Of a stretch of DNA of 64,000 nucleotides, positions 44,518-53,433 are shown in pieces. Position numbers and translations under genes: made by a program. Each line of letters starts with the position of its first letter. Positions within the stretch are counted from its first letter, which is position 1. Origin of the DNA: Thiothrix nivea DSM 5205 (lineage in GTDB: Bacteria; Pseudomonadota; Gammaproteobacteria; Thiotrichales; Thiotrichaceae). The notes below the pieces were generated by a model, which saw only the letters and a program-made list of their open reading frames with translations, searched no databases and had not been told where the DNA came from. The stretch is taken from positions 2,297,693 to 2,361,692 of the forward strand of contig NZ_JH651384.1 in NCBI RefSeq assembly GCF_000260135.1, in the 5' to 3' direction.

Positions 44518-44579
44518 TGGAATCCCGCCGTGCTTTCCGGTATCAAGACTGTATTCATGTCATCGGGGAGGAGGACATC

Positions 44580-45590
44580 ATGCATCATTCATTACGCCCT
44601 TGGCTGATCCGTTGCGCCACCCTGCTAAGCCTGCTGGCCGGGCTGGTTTCGCCCGCATTTGCGCTGGAAAAAGTGCGCGTGGGCGTACTGGAATTCGGCA
44701 CCGTCAATTGGGAGATGGATACCCTCAAGTACCACAAGCTGGACGAACAAAATGGCATCGAACTCGACATCATGCCGCTGGCTTCCGCCGATGCCTCCAC
44801 CGTCGCGTTGCAAGGTGGCGCGGTCGACATCATCGTCTCCGACTGGGTGTGGGTCGCCCGGCAACGTGCCGCCGGGCAGGATTACACCCTGTTTCCCTAC
44901 TCCAACGCAGTCGGCGCAGTGATGGTCAAACCCGACAGCGGTATCAAGACGCTGGCTGACCTGAAAGGCAAAAAGCTCGGCGTGGCGGGCGGGCCTAGCG
45001 ACAAAAGTTGGCTGTTGCTGCGCGCCTACGCCAAACAAACAGCAGGGCTGGATTTGCAGGCGGAAGCCGAACCGCAATTCGCCGCGCCCCCGCTGCTCAA
45101 CGAGCTGATGCAACGCGGCGACCTCGACGCTGTGCTGAATTTCTGGCATTACGCTGCCCGCCTGCAAGCCGCCGGGATGCAGCCATTCATCACCGTACCG
45201 GACGTGGTGAAAGGTTTGGGCATCGACAGCGAATTGCCCTTGGTCGGCTGGGTGTTCAGCGAGAAATGGGCGAACGGGCATCCCGACATTGTGAAAGGCT
45301 TCCTTAGCGCCGATTACGCCGCCAAGCAAATCCTCAAGGAGTCGGATACGGAATGGGAACGCCTGCGCCCGCGCATGAAGGCCGAAAGCGACACCATTTT
45401 CACCCAGTTGCGCGACGGCTTCCGCGCGGGTATCCCCATCTGTTTCGGCGATCGGGAAAAACAGGCTGCCGCTAACACATTCAAAATCCTGGCCGAAACC
45501 GGCGGGGAAACACTGCTGGGTACGGCCAAGCCGCCGCTGGATAACCAGGTGTTCTGGTCTGGCTTCGGCCTGCCCGCTTGCGCCGAGTGA
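44580..45590 (+). CDS. NMT1/SsuA-type ABC substrate-binding protein
   Basis: 336 residues. A signal peptide (ending SPAFA) is followed by VRVGVLEFGTVNWEMDTLKYH and GAVDIIVSDWVWVARQRAAG, a type 2 binding fold of the nitrate/sulfonate/taurine class. It is the first gene of a three-gene importer operon (2-bp gap to the permease). The ligand is not known; members near PQQ loci have been guessed to bind small organic compounds. It carries the regulon motif, so it is expected to be induced with alcohol oxidation. Confidence 0.87.
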   Translation: MHHSLRPWLIRCATLLSLLAGLVSPAFALEKVRVGVLEFGTVNWEMDTLKYHKLDEQNGIELDIMPLASADASTVALQGGAVDIIVSDWVWVARQRAAGQDYTLFPYSNAVGAVMVKPDSGIKTLADLKGKKLGVAGGPSDKSWLLLRAYAKQTAGLDLQAEAEPQFAAPPLLNELMQRGDLDAVLNFWHYAARLQAAGMQPFITVPDVVKGLGIDSELPLVGWVFSEKWANGHPDIVKGFLSADYAAKQILKESDTEWERLRPRMKAESDTIFTQLRDGFRAGIPICFGDREKQAAANTFKILAETGGETLLGTAKPPLDNQVFWSGFGLPACAE

Positions 45591-45592
45591 GC

Positions 45593-46333
45593 ATGAACCC
45601 ACGCTACATACGCCCCGTTGTCCTGTGTGGTTTCGTGCTGCTATGGCAATTGGTGGCGTGGGCGCTCGACAGCCGCTATCTGCCCTCGCCGTTGGCAGTG
45701 CTGGCAACCCTCTGGCAACAACTGCGCAACGGTGAGTTACTGTTCCATCTGGGCGTTACCCTACTGCGGGTGCTGGTCAGTTTCACCCTGGCGATGCTGG
45801 CCGGGGTTGCGCTCGGCATTCTGATGGGCAGCCGCAAAACCTGGGATGCCTGGCTGGACGCGCTCTTGATCCTCGGCCTCAATATTCCTGCGCTGGTGGT
45901 CATTATCCTCTGCTACATCTGGCTGGGGCTGGGCGAAACGGCGGCGGTGCTGGCGGTGGCGCTCAACAAGATTCCCACCGTGGTGGTGACCGTGCGTGAA
46001 GGTGCGCGTGCCATCGACCATGAACTGCTGCAAGTGGCGCAAGTCTACCGCCTGTCGCGCTGGCAGACTTTCCGCAAGGTCTACCTACCGCAGCTTTACC
46101 CTTACCTGTTCGGCGCGGCGCGTAACGGGCTGGCGCTGATTTGGAAAATCGTGCTGGTGGTGGAACTGCTGGGGCGCAGCAACGGCGTCGGTTTCCAGTT
46201 GGGCAATTACTTCCACTTTTTCGACATCCAGGGGATTCTGGCTTACACGCTGGCGTTCGCGCTGATCGTACTGGCGCTGGAAGCCACCTTGCTACGCCCG
46301 CTGGAGCGGCATTTGAACGGGTGGCGCGCGTGA
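45593..46333 (+). CDS. ABC importer permease, SsuC/TauC type
   Basis: 246 residues with six helices. The EAA-like loop EGARAIDHELLQVAQVYRLSRWQTFRKVYLP is the ATPase contact site. The ATG at 45593 was chosen over an upstream in-frame GTG because it starts directly after the preceding stop. It overlaps the ATPase gene by 4 bp. Confidence 0.9.
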   Translation: MNPRYIRPVVLCGFVLLWQLVAWALDSRYLPSPLAVLATLWQQLRNGELLFHLGVTLLRVLVSFTLAMLAGVALGILMGSRKTWDAWLDALLILGLNIPALVVIILCYIWLGLGETAAVLAVALNKIPTVVVTVREGARAIDHELLQVAQVYRLSRWQTFRKVYLPQLYPYLFGAARNGLALIWKIVLVVELLGRSNGVGFQLGNYFHFFDIQGILAYTLAFALIVLALEATLLRPLERHLNGWRA

Positions 46334-47091
46334 GTTTCCTAAGCGTCGATTTACAGCACAAGACCTACCCCAACGGTGTCTGCACGTTGCGCGACCTGCG
46401 TTTTCAGGCAGGCAAAGGGGAATTCATCGCGCTGGTCGGGCCATCGGGAACCGGTAAAAGTACCCTGCTCAACCTGATTGCCGGGTTGGACGCTGGCTTC
46501 GAGGGGAGGATCGATTACCCTGCGGATACGACCTTGAGCTTCATGTTTCAGGAACCGCGCCTGCTGCCGTGGTTAAACGTGGAAGACAACATCCGGCTGG
46601 TGCTGGATGCGCCTTCCCGTCAGGCGGATACGCAGCGCTGCGCCCGTATGGATGCACTGCTGGAACAACTGGGGCTGGCGGATTTCCGCGCCAGTTTTCC
46701 GGGGCAGCTGTCAGGCGGAATGAAGCGTCGCGCCGCATTGGTGCGGGCATTCGTCACCCAACCTGGCTTGTTGCTGATGGATGAACCGTTCCAATCCCTG
46801 GATGAACCGACCGCGCAAGGTTTGCGTCAGTTGCTGCTGCAATGGTGGGGGGAAACCCGCCCGACTGTACTGTTTGTGACCCATAGCCTCAACGAAGCGC
46901 TGTTGTTGGCGGATCGTATCCTGTTCCTGTCGGCGCGCCCCGCGCACATTATTCTGGATTATCCCGTACCGCTGGTGCGCCCGCGCCCGTTGGCGACCAG
47001 CCAGTTGCAACCCGTGCGAAATGAACTGCTGCAACAGCACCCGGAACTGCTTTCCGGCATCCCAACCTTTTACCAACCGGCTTGCCCCTAA
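46330..47091 (+). CDS. ABC importer ATP-binding protein, SsuB/TauB type
   Basis: 253 residues. Walker A GPSGTGKST, Q-loop FQEPRLLPW, signature LSGGMKRR and Walker B LLLMDEPFQSLDE are intact, with switch His in VTHSLNEA. GTG at 46330 overlaps the permease stop as GTGA and is the probable start. The last codons (GIPTFYQPACP) are encoded by the regulon motif of the next unit. Confidence 0.9.
   Translation: MSFLSVDLQHKTYPNGVCTLRDLRFQAGKGEFIALVGPSGTGKSTLLNLIAGLDAGFEGRIDYPADTTLSFMFQEPRLLPWLNVEDNIRLVLDAPSRQADTQRCARMDALLEQLGLADFRASFPGQLSGGMKRRAALVRAFVTQPGLLLMDEPFQSLDEPTAQGLRQLLLQWWGETRPTVLFVTHSLNEALLLADRILFLSARPAHIILDYPVPLVRPRPLATSQLQPVRNELLQQHPELLSGIPTFYQPACP
47062..47078 (+). promoter_or_regulatory. 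Regulon motif copy 12
   Basis: CCAACC-TTTTA-CCAACC, inside the end of the ABC ATPase gene and 56 bp upstream of the diheme cytochrome gene. TAAGCT (47089-47094), a weak -10, starts 10 bp after it. Confidence 0.85.
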
Positions 47092-47133
47092 GCTGTGACA
47101 CAGACGCACGGGTATTAACAGGAGATATTGACG

Positions 47134-47802
47134 ATGAAGCGTTTGAAAATCATGGCATTGGTGGCCTTGCTGGGGTTGGGCGCAAGCGTTCATGCCGCTG
47201 ACAACATGCTGGAGACGGCGACCCAAAAGGGATGTTTCATCTGCCACTCGGTACAGGCCAAAACCGGCCCGGCAGTACCGCTTGCACCAGCCTATGCAGA
47301 TATTGCCGAACGCTTCAATGGCCAGAAAGACGCCGCCAGCTATCTGGCGCAACGCATCCTCAAAGGCACGGTGGACACGCCGCAGGACTGGGCGGGCAAG
47401 GTCAATATGCGTTTCATGCCGCCCAACGTGAACGTGACACCGGAAGAGGCTGGCAAGCTGGCGGAATGGGTGCTTTCCATCAAACAAGACGCGGTGCCGG
47501 AAGAAGTGATTACCCGCGAAGGGATGCTGACACTCGCGGCCCAGAACGGCTGTATCGCCTGCCACGGCGTCAGCAAGGAAAGTGATAGCCATTACCTCCC
47601 GTTGGCTCCGCCTTTCCATGATGTGGCCGAGCGTTATAAGGGGGTTGATAATGCCCGGGCAACCCTGCTGGATTCCGTCCTGCACGGTACGGTGGAGAAG
47701 GAAAAGAAATGGCCGGATACCAACATGCGTTTCATGCCGCCTAACCCGGCGCTGAGCCAGCAGGACGCCGCAACGCTGGTTGACTGGATCTTGTCGTTGT
47801 AA
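47134..47802 (+). CDS. Periplasmic diheme cytochrome c
   Basis: 222 residues. A signal peptide ends ASVHA, and two cytochrome c domains carry CFICH (about residue 33) and CIACH (about residue 139), each followed by an MRFMPP segment with a Met ligand. The two halves are similar to each other, so it arose by internal duplication. It probably takes electrons from the c550 and feeds an oxidase. AGGAGA precedes the ATG at 47134. Followed by the exporter ATPase gene after 15 bp. Confidence 0.88.
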   Translation: MKRLKIMALVALLGLGASVHAADNMLETATQKGCFICHSVQAKTGPAVPLAPAYADIAERFNGQKDAASYLAQRILKGTVDTPQDWAGKVNMRFMPPNVNVTPEEAGKLAEWVLSIKQDAVPEEVITREGMLTLAAQNGCIACHGVSKESDSHYLPLAPPFHDVAERYKGVDNARATLLDSVLHGTVEKEKKWPDTNMRFMPPNPALSQQDAATLVDWILSL

Positions 47803-47817
47803 ACACGGAAGCCTTTG

Positions 47818-48582
47818 ATGCCTGAACAGCCTGTCCTGTCCGTCGAATCTGTCAGCAAGCATTACGGCGCGTTATGTGCCGTGAACAAGGTCAGTTTCCA
47901 GCTGGGCAAGGGTTTTCACGCCTTGCTGGGGCCGAACGGGGCAGGCAAGAGCACCCTGTTCCAGTTACTGACCGGCCTGTTCGCGCCGGATCAGGGGGAC
48001 ATCCTCCTCAACGGCATCAGCATCCGCCGTGACTTGCCGCAAGCGCTTGCGCAAATGGGCGTGGTTTTCCAGCAGCCTGCGCTGGATCTCGACCTGAGCG
48101 TGCAGGCCAACCTGGATTTTTATGCTCGGCTACATGGGATGGGTAAAGCTGACATTCGCGCCCGCAGCACCGCCGAACTGGCACAACTGGAACTGACCAA
48201 GGCCGCTACCAAGCCCTGCCGCGCCCTGAGCGGTGGCAACCGCCGCAAGGTGGAACTGGCGCGTGCCCTGCTGACCAGACCACGACTGTTGTTGATGGAT
48301 GAAGCTACTGTTGGGCTTGACCCGGCTTCCCGCGCTGCGCTGTTGGCTTACGTCCACCGCTTGTGCAGGGAACAGGGTTTGAGCGTGTTGTGGGCGACCC
48401 ATCTGATTGACGAAGCGGAGCAGGCCGACCAAGTGCTGGTCATGCACAAGGGCAAACTGTTGGCGCAAGCCAAACCCGCCGATCTGGTTGAACAAACCGC
48501 TGCGCCTTCCCTGCTGGACGCTTTCTTCCACCTGTCCGGCGATTCCCCGCAAGGTAGTTTCCAACCTTTTGCCAACCTGTAA
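47818..48582 (+). CDS. ABC transporter ATP-binding subunit of the PQQ alcohol system (PedA2-like)
   Basis: 254 residues. Walker A GPNGAGKST, Q-loop VVFQQPALD, signature LSGGNRRKVELARALL and Walker B LLLMDEATVGLDP are present. LSGGN in place of LSGGQ and the ABC-2 exporter style fit the PQQ-associated ATPase family and the PedC-like permease at 42330. ATG 47818 was chosen over TTG 47815. The C-terminus (SFQPFANL) is encoded by the next regulon motif copy. Confidence 0.85.
   Translation: MPEQPVLSVESVSKHYGALCAVNKVSFQLGKGFHALLGPNGAGKSTLFQLLTGLFAPDQGDILLNGISIRRDLPQALAQMGVVFQQPALDLDLSVQANLDFYARLHGMGKADIRARSTAELAQLELTKAATKPCRALSGGNRRKVELARALLTRPRLLLMDEATVGLDPASRAALLAYVHRLCREQGLSVLWATHLIDEAEQADQVLVMHKGKLLAQAKPADLVEQTAAPSLLDAFFHLSGDSPQGSFQPFANL
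48561..48577 (+). promoter_or_regulatory. Regulon motif copy 13, ndh promoter
   Basis: CCAACC-TTTTG-CCAACC at the end of the ABC ATPase gene. TAGATT (48587-48592) begins 9 bp after it. The NDH-2 gene starts at 48631. Confidence 0.86.
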
Positions 48583-48630
48583 GCATTAGATTATGCTGCA
48601 CTGCAATATCGTCTAATGACAGGAGTCCTT

Positions 48631-49971
48631 ATGCAAACTCATATACCGGATGGCCAGGGGATGCACCGCATCGTGGTTGTTGGCGGCGGCGCAGGCGGGC
48701 TTGAGCTTGCCACCTTGCTGGGTGATTCGTTAGGTAAGCGCAAGCAAGCGCATATCACCCTGATCGACAAGAACCTGACGCATATCTGGAAGCCGATGTT
48801 GCATGAAATTGCTTCCGGCAGCATGGACTACACCCTGCATGAGGTGGATTATCTGGCGCAGGCACGTGCCCATCATTTCCGTTACCGGGTTGGTGCAATG
48901 ACGCATATCGACCGTCAACAGAAGCGGGTATTCATCGATGCGCATACCGATGTAGAAGGGCAAACCGTCACGCAACAACGCAGCTTTCCCTATGACACAT
49001 TGGTGGTGGCAATCGGCAGCCGCACCCACGACTTCGGCATTCCCGGCGTGGCGGAACATGCTATCCAGCTGGATACCGCCGAGCAGGCCCAGCGTTTCCA
49101 CCGGCGGCTGGTCAATGCCTGTATCCGTGCCAATGCACAAGAGGAACCCCTGTACGCGGGGCAGTTGCAAGTCGCCATCATCGGTGCGGGTGCGACCGGC
49201 GTGGAACTGGCTGCCGAGTTGCATAAAAGCATCCGCACCCTGCTGGATTACGGGCTGGAAACCATCGACGCTGACCGCGATGTCACCCTGAACCTGATCG
49301 AGGCAGCACCACGCATCCTGTCAGCCCTGCCGGAACGGATTGCCGCAGAAGCCACCCGCATCCTGCAACGGCTGAAGGTAAACATCCGCACCAACGCGCG
49401 TGTTTCCGCCGTCTTGCCCGACGGGGTACAACTGTCCAGTGGTGAATTCATCCCAGCGGAGCTGGTGGTGTGGGCGGCGGGCATCCGCTCCTTTGTCTGC
49501 CTGCAACGCATGGACGGTCTGGAAATCAACGACATCAATCAATTATTGGTCAAACCCAGCTTGCAAACCACACAGGATGATAGCATTTTCGCCTTTGGTG
49601 ACTGCGCAGCAGCGGCCTGGTTAGGCAAGCCGGACGGAACCCTGATTCCACCCCGCGCCCAAGCCGCCCACCAACAGGCCATGCACCTGACCAAACAGAT
49701 GCACCATCTGCTGGAAGGCAAGCCGCTGGAAGACTTCCATTATCAGGATTTCGGCTCACTGGTCTCGTTGGGGGAAAACTGGGCGGTAGGCGGGCTGATG
49801 GGCAACCTGGCCAAGGGAACCTTGTTCGTGGAGGGGTACGTCGCCCGCTTCATGTACAATATGCTGTATAAAAAACACCAACTGGGTTTACACGGCTTCT
49901 GGAAAGTTGTGCTGGATACCGTGGGTGGCTGGATCCGCCGTAGTACCACGCCGCGTATCAAGCTACATTAG
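48631..49971 (+). CDS. ndh: Type II NADH:quinone oxidoreductase (NDH-2)
   Basis: 446 residues. The FAD loop VVVGGGAGGLELAT (about 16-29) and the NADH-binding loop AIIGAGATGVELAAEL are present, and FAFGDCAA is the second flavin signature. A C-terminal amphipathic region (FMYNMLYKKHQLGLHGFWK) should anchor it to the membrane face. It oxidises NADH without pumping protons. AGGAGT lies before the ATG at 48631; an ATG at 48616 lacks one. Its membership in the PQQ regulon would dispose of NADH from aldehyde oxidation. Confidence 0.9.
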   Translation: MQTHIPDGQGMHRIVVVGGGAGGLELATLLGDSLGKRKQAHITLIDKNLTHIWKPMLHEIASGSMDYTLHEVDYLAQARAHHFRYRVGAMTHIDRQQKRVFIDAHTDVEGQTVTQQRSFPYDTLVVAIGSRTHDFGIPGVAEHAIQLDTAEQAQRFHRRLVNACIRANAQEEPLYAGQLQVAIIGAGATGVELAAELHKSIRTLLDYGLETIDADRDVTLNLIEAAPRILSALPERIAAEATRILQRLKVNIRTNARVSAVLPDGVQLSSGEFIPAELVVWAAGIRSFVCLQRMDGLEINDINQLLVKPSLQTTQDDSIFAFGDCAAAAWLGKPDGTLIPPRAQAAHQQAMHLTKQMHHLLEGKPLEDFHYQDFGSLVSLGENWAVGGLMGNLAKGTLFVEGYVARFMYNMLYKKHQLGLHGFWKVVLDTVGGWIRRSTTPRIKLH

Positions 49972-49975
49972 CAGC

Positions 49976-51055
49976 ATGAAACACCTGCTTATCGACATCT
50001 CGGCGCACGGCTTCGGCCATGTGGCGCAAACATCCGCAGTCCTGAACGCGCTGGATTGCCGTGACATTCGCCTGACCATCCGCTCACTGACACCGGAGGC
50101 TGTGCTGCGGCGGCGCATCCATCAGCCGTTCACCCTGATCCCCTACCAGCAGGACAATGGCATGGTGATGCACGATGCGTTGCGGGTGGATGTGGCCGCC
50201 AGTCTGCGCTGGTATGAGGTATTCCACGCTGGTTACGCGCGACACAAGGCACAGGCAGCAAGCGAACTGGAGCAACTCCAGCCCGACCTGTTGTTCAGCA
50301 ATGTGCCGTATTTGGGTCTGGATGCAGCGGGGGAGGTGGGTGTTCCCGCTGTGGCTCTGTGTTCGTTGAACTGGGCGGATGTGTTCCGCGCTTATTGCGG
50401 CTCCCTGCCGGGGGCGGCCAGTATCCATGCGCAAATCCTGGCTGCCTATGCGCGCGCAGATGTGTTCCTGCAACCCGTGCCATCGATGGATATGCACCCC
50501 ACCCTGCGTTCCCGAGCGATTGCGCCGATTGCCTCGCTGGGGCAGCGGAACCCGGCACAATTGCGGGAAAAGGCAAACCAGCCTGATGCCACCCGTTTCG
50601 TGCTGGTGGCACTGGGCGGTGTTGGCATGGAATACCCGCTGGCGACCTGGCCGCGCCTGCCCAATGTGTGCTGGATATTCCCGGATGCTGCCCTTGCGGC
50701 TTTCGCTCGGCCTGATTGCCTGCCCGAGTCGTTATTTGGCATGAGTTACGTGGACTTGCTCTCATCCTGCGACGCGGTGATCACCAAGACCGGCTACGGC
50801 ACACAAACCGAGGCGGTGGTGAACCGGGTTCCGGTGCTGTGCATCCGGCGGCCTGACTGGCCGGAGGAACCCAACCTGCCAAGCTGGCATCAGCAGCATG
50901 GCGAAATTGCTTTCACCACCTGGCAGGAGGTGCAGGCAGGCAGCTTCGCTTCCAAACTCGCGGTCTTGCTGGAAACGCCGTGGCAGCAACCGCCGGTGCT
51001 CCCCACTGGTGCTGCCGAAGCGGCGGTGGAATTGCAGTGGCGCTTGCGGGCATAA
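49976..51055 (+). CDS. Glycosyltransferase-like protein (GT-B fold)
   Basis: 359 residues. ISAHGFGHVAQTSAVLNAL matches the N-terminal motif of MurG/Glycosyltransferase family 28-like proteins that act on or bind nucleotide sugars. YVDLLSSCDAVITKTGYGTQTEAVVNRVPVL is the C-terminal donor-site block. Related to proteins annotated as L-arabinokinase-like N-domains. It follows ndh after 4 bp, so it is co-transcribed. The acceptor is unknown. Confidence 0.75.
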   Translation: MKHLLIDISAHGFGHVAQTSAVLNALDCRDIRLTIRSLTPEAVLRRRIHQPFTLIPYQQDNGMVMHDALRVDVAASLRWYEVFHAGYARHKAQAASELEQLQPDLLFSNVPYLGLDAAGEVGVPAVALCSLNWADVFRAYCGSLPGAASIHAQILAAYARADVFLQPVPSMDMHPTLRSRAIAPIASLGQRNPAQLREKANQPDATRFVLVALGGVGMEYPLATWPRLPNVCWIFPDAALAAFARPDCLPESLFGMSYVDLLSSCDAVITKTGYGTQTEAVVNRVPVLCIRRPDWPEEPNLPSWHQQHGEIAFTTWQEVQAGSFASKLAVLLETPWQQPPVLPTGAAEAAVELQWRLRA

Positions 51056-51151
51056 GCGGTAATTACCCTAATCCCATCAACAGTAATTGCCGAAACTGCT
51101 ATATTTGGCTATTCCATTATCTATCAAACACCCATTGAATGAGGAGACGAT

Positions 51152-51382
51152 ATGGACGGCATCATCAACGAAAACATGCAAGGCATTTCCCACATCGCTG
51201 ATAACCCTTACGCGCATTTGCAGAAAATTTCCGCCGAAATCGACAAGTACGATACCCGTGACAAGATTGACAGGGTACTGGATGAGCTGGATTTCATCCA
51301 CGAACTGTTCGAGCCGGGGATGCAGCCGATGGTATCACAGGTCAGGGATGTGCTGATGGAGCGTTACCGGGCGCTGGGTTGA
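51152..51382 (+). CDS. Small hypothetical protein (76 aa)
   Basis: Helical acidic protein (HLQKISAEIDKYDTRDKIDRVLDELDFIHELFEPGMQP). GAGGAGACG precedes the ATG. Codon use fits. TTTGGCTATTCC-type promoter bases lie upstream. No family recognised. The next gene starts 20 bp later. Confidence 0.6.
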   Translation: MDGIINENMQGISHIADNPYAHLQKISAEIDKYDTRDKIDRVLDELDFIHELFEPGMQPMVSQVRDVLMERYRALG

Positions 51383-51401
51383 CAGTGGCAGGGCGGGCGG
51401 C

Positions 51402-52310
51402 ATGGAGATTTACGCCAAACGCTTGAACAACCCTTTCCGTGGCCTGTTGCAGGTAGTGGCCAGTGAGCAATTGCGCGCGCTCAGCTTTGACGGCAGGCAG
51501 TGGGAACTCCAGTTCCAGTGCGACATGCGCAAACTTAAGCCTAACTACCCCGGTTTCACGCCACGTTACCAGTATGCGCGTATCGGGCGCTGGGATGCGG
51601 ATAACGGTTTCAAGCCTTACCCGCTTGACCCTGCCATGGATCGGGCAGCGGTGGTTAGTGCCATCGGCGAGGTGCTGGAGGTGTTGGCCAGCGTACAGGT
51701 TCCACTGCCGCAGGATGATGCGTATGAGTTATGGTTGCTGGATGAGCAGAAACACTTGCCGCTGGCGCTGCTTGCCAGTTGCCGCCAGCCCACCGAAATG
51801 GAGGGGATGCAAATGCGTCACCCTGCATGGAAATCCATCAGCGCTGCCCAGCTTGAAGTGGAAAATACGCCAGAGGAAATCCGTCGGGGAATGCCGCCCC
51901 TCAATTACCGTATCGAGGCGCTAGTGAAAAAGCGTGCAGGGCAGAATCCGGTAGCCAAGTGGTTCCGCCGCTCCGGTCATGCTGACGGGTTGGAAGTGAC
52001 GGCAAATAACCAGGCCGTCAGCGCTTTACCGGCAGTGGCATTCCCTGAATGCCTGTTGCGTGAGGATTGGAATGACGCCGCCGCGCAGGATGTATGCGCC
52101 CGCTATCTGCAACGGTTGGCTCCGCAACTGCTGGTGTTGCAGGGGCTTTCCCATGCTGGGCGCGACCGGTTGGAGCAAATGGCTTATCGCCATGTCACCG
52201 AGCTAGACCAATACTTCCACCTTTACCCTGCCGTCGCCGACCCACAGCGGATGACGGCTTTTCGTGTCGAGGCGCGCTTGCGGGCAGCTTGCACCATAGG
52301 GAAAGCATGA
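51402..52310 (+). CDS. Hypothetical protein (302 aa)
   Basis: No signal peptide or membrane segment. The text (MEIYAKRLNNPFRGLLQVVAS, ALSFDGRQWELQFQCDMRK, YARIGRWDADNGFKPYPLDP) is well formed and coding by composition. It is likely co-transcribed with the 76-residue gene before it. I do not recognise the family. Confidence 0.65.
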   Translation: MEIYAKRLNNPFRGLLQVVASEQLRALSFDGRQWELQFQCDMRKLKPNYPGFTPRYQYARIGRWDADNGFKPYPLDPAMDRAAVVSAIGEVLEVLASVQVPLPQDDAYELWLLDEQKHLPLALLASCRQPTEMEGMQMRHPAWKSISAAQLEVENTPEEIRRGMPPLNYRIEALVKKRAGQNPVAKWFRRSGHADGLEVTANNQAVSALPAVAFPECLLREDWNDAAAQDVCARYLQRLAPQLLVLQGLSHAGRDRLEQMAYRHVTELDQYFHLYPAVADPQRMTAFRVEARLRAACTIGKA

Positions 52311-52461
52311 AAATCAATCTATTTGTTTTCTTATAAATTTATAAAATAAAAATCATAATCTATTTATCAATAGAAAAAATCTTCTTGATAATCAAATTAA
52401 TTTTGCTTAAAAAGCGCCCTTCATTAAGCGTATATTCATTATTTCGAAGAGTTAAACCCCT

Positions 52462-53415
52462 ATGAAACAGGTAATGCCTTATCTGACCGGCGCTTTGCTG
52501 GCTTTTATGCTGCTAGTGTTGATGGCTGCTGATTCCAACCTCGCTGAAGCTGCCGGCAAGAAAAAACGCGCTAGCGTTGGTGGTGGTTGTCAGACCCTAA
52601 GTTCCTCCAGCCTTCATACCAAAGCTAGCCCCTATCACGCCACTATCCGTTCCGCAGCCAACCAGTACGGCGTTAACCCTAATCTGGTCAAGGCTGTGAT
52701 TACGGTGGAAAGCTGCTTCCGTTCCAAGGCGCGCGGCTCACTCGGCGAAAAAGGGCTGATGCAACTGATGCCGGGCACCGCCCGTCGTTTCGACATCCAA
52801 AACGGTTACAACGCTACCCAGAATATTCATGGCGGCGCTCGCTACCTGAGTTATCTTTTGAAGCGGTATAACGGCAACATGCAGCGTGCCGTGGCAGCTT
52901 ATAATGCGGGTGAAGGCCGCATCAAGCCGGGCGGCAGGATTCCCAACAAGGGTTATGTCAACAAGGTGCTGAAAGCTTACGGAAAGTTTTCCGTTGGCTC
53001 TGGCGAGAAATGGGCGGCAAGCTCCTCCACCCAGCCACCGGTCAACTTGCCTGAATATAAGGCATCTGTGTTTGAGGCACGTGATAAAAAGGAAAAAGCG
53101 ATACCGTCAACAGTGGTGAAGGGGACTAACGCCAAGGCTGTTACGCAGAAAGTGAAGTGGGGCGCTGTACCGTCACATAAAACCCTTGCGTCCGCTACCC
53201 CGGCTCCTGTTCCGGCAAAAGCAACCGTCAGCAGCCCGCAAGCCAAAACCGGTTTGCCATGGAGCGACCTACATGTCCATTATCGCGCAAAAGCGGGGGA
53301 TACGGTTTATGAGGTCATGCGCCAGACCGGGACGCCAGTCAAAAGCCTTATCCGCATGAATGGCCTGAAAGCGCCTTATCACATCCAAGCGGGGCAAACG
53401 CTACGGGTAAAGTAG
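52462..53415 (+). CDS. Lytic transglycosylase with C-terminal LysM domain
   Basis: 317 residues. A membrane or signal segment at the N-terminus is followed by the SLT domain: VKAVITVESCFRSKARGSLGEKGLMQLMPGTA has catalytic Glu in ITVES, and AVAAYNAGEGRI is the second motif. A Pro/Ala/Lys-rich linker leads to LysM (YRAKAGDTVYEVMRQTGTPVKSLIRMNGL). It cleaves peptidoglycan in the periplasm. The upstream 150 bp are AT-rich and hold its promoter. It converges with the PPK2 gene. Confidence 0.9.
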   Translation: MKQVMPYLTGALLAFMLLVLMAADSNLAEAAGKKKRASVGGGCQTLSSSSLHTKASPYHATIRSAANQYGVNPNLVKAVITVESCFRSKARGSLGEKGLMQLMPGTARRFDIQNGYNATQNIHGGARYLSYLLKRYNGNMQRAVAAYNAGEGRIKPGGRIPNKGYVNKVLKAYGKFSVGSGEKWAASSSTQPPVNLPEYKASVFEARDKKEKAIPSTVVKGTNAKAVTQKVKWGAVPSHKTLASATPAPVPAKATVSSPQAKTGLPWSDLHVHYRAKAGDTVYEVMRQTGTPVKSLIRMNGLKAPYHIQAGQTLRVK

Positions 53416-53433
53416 CGTTTGCTGCCAAAAGCC

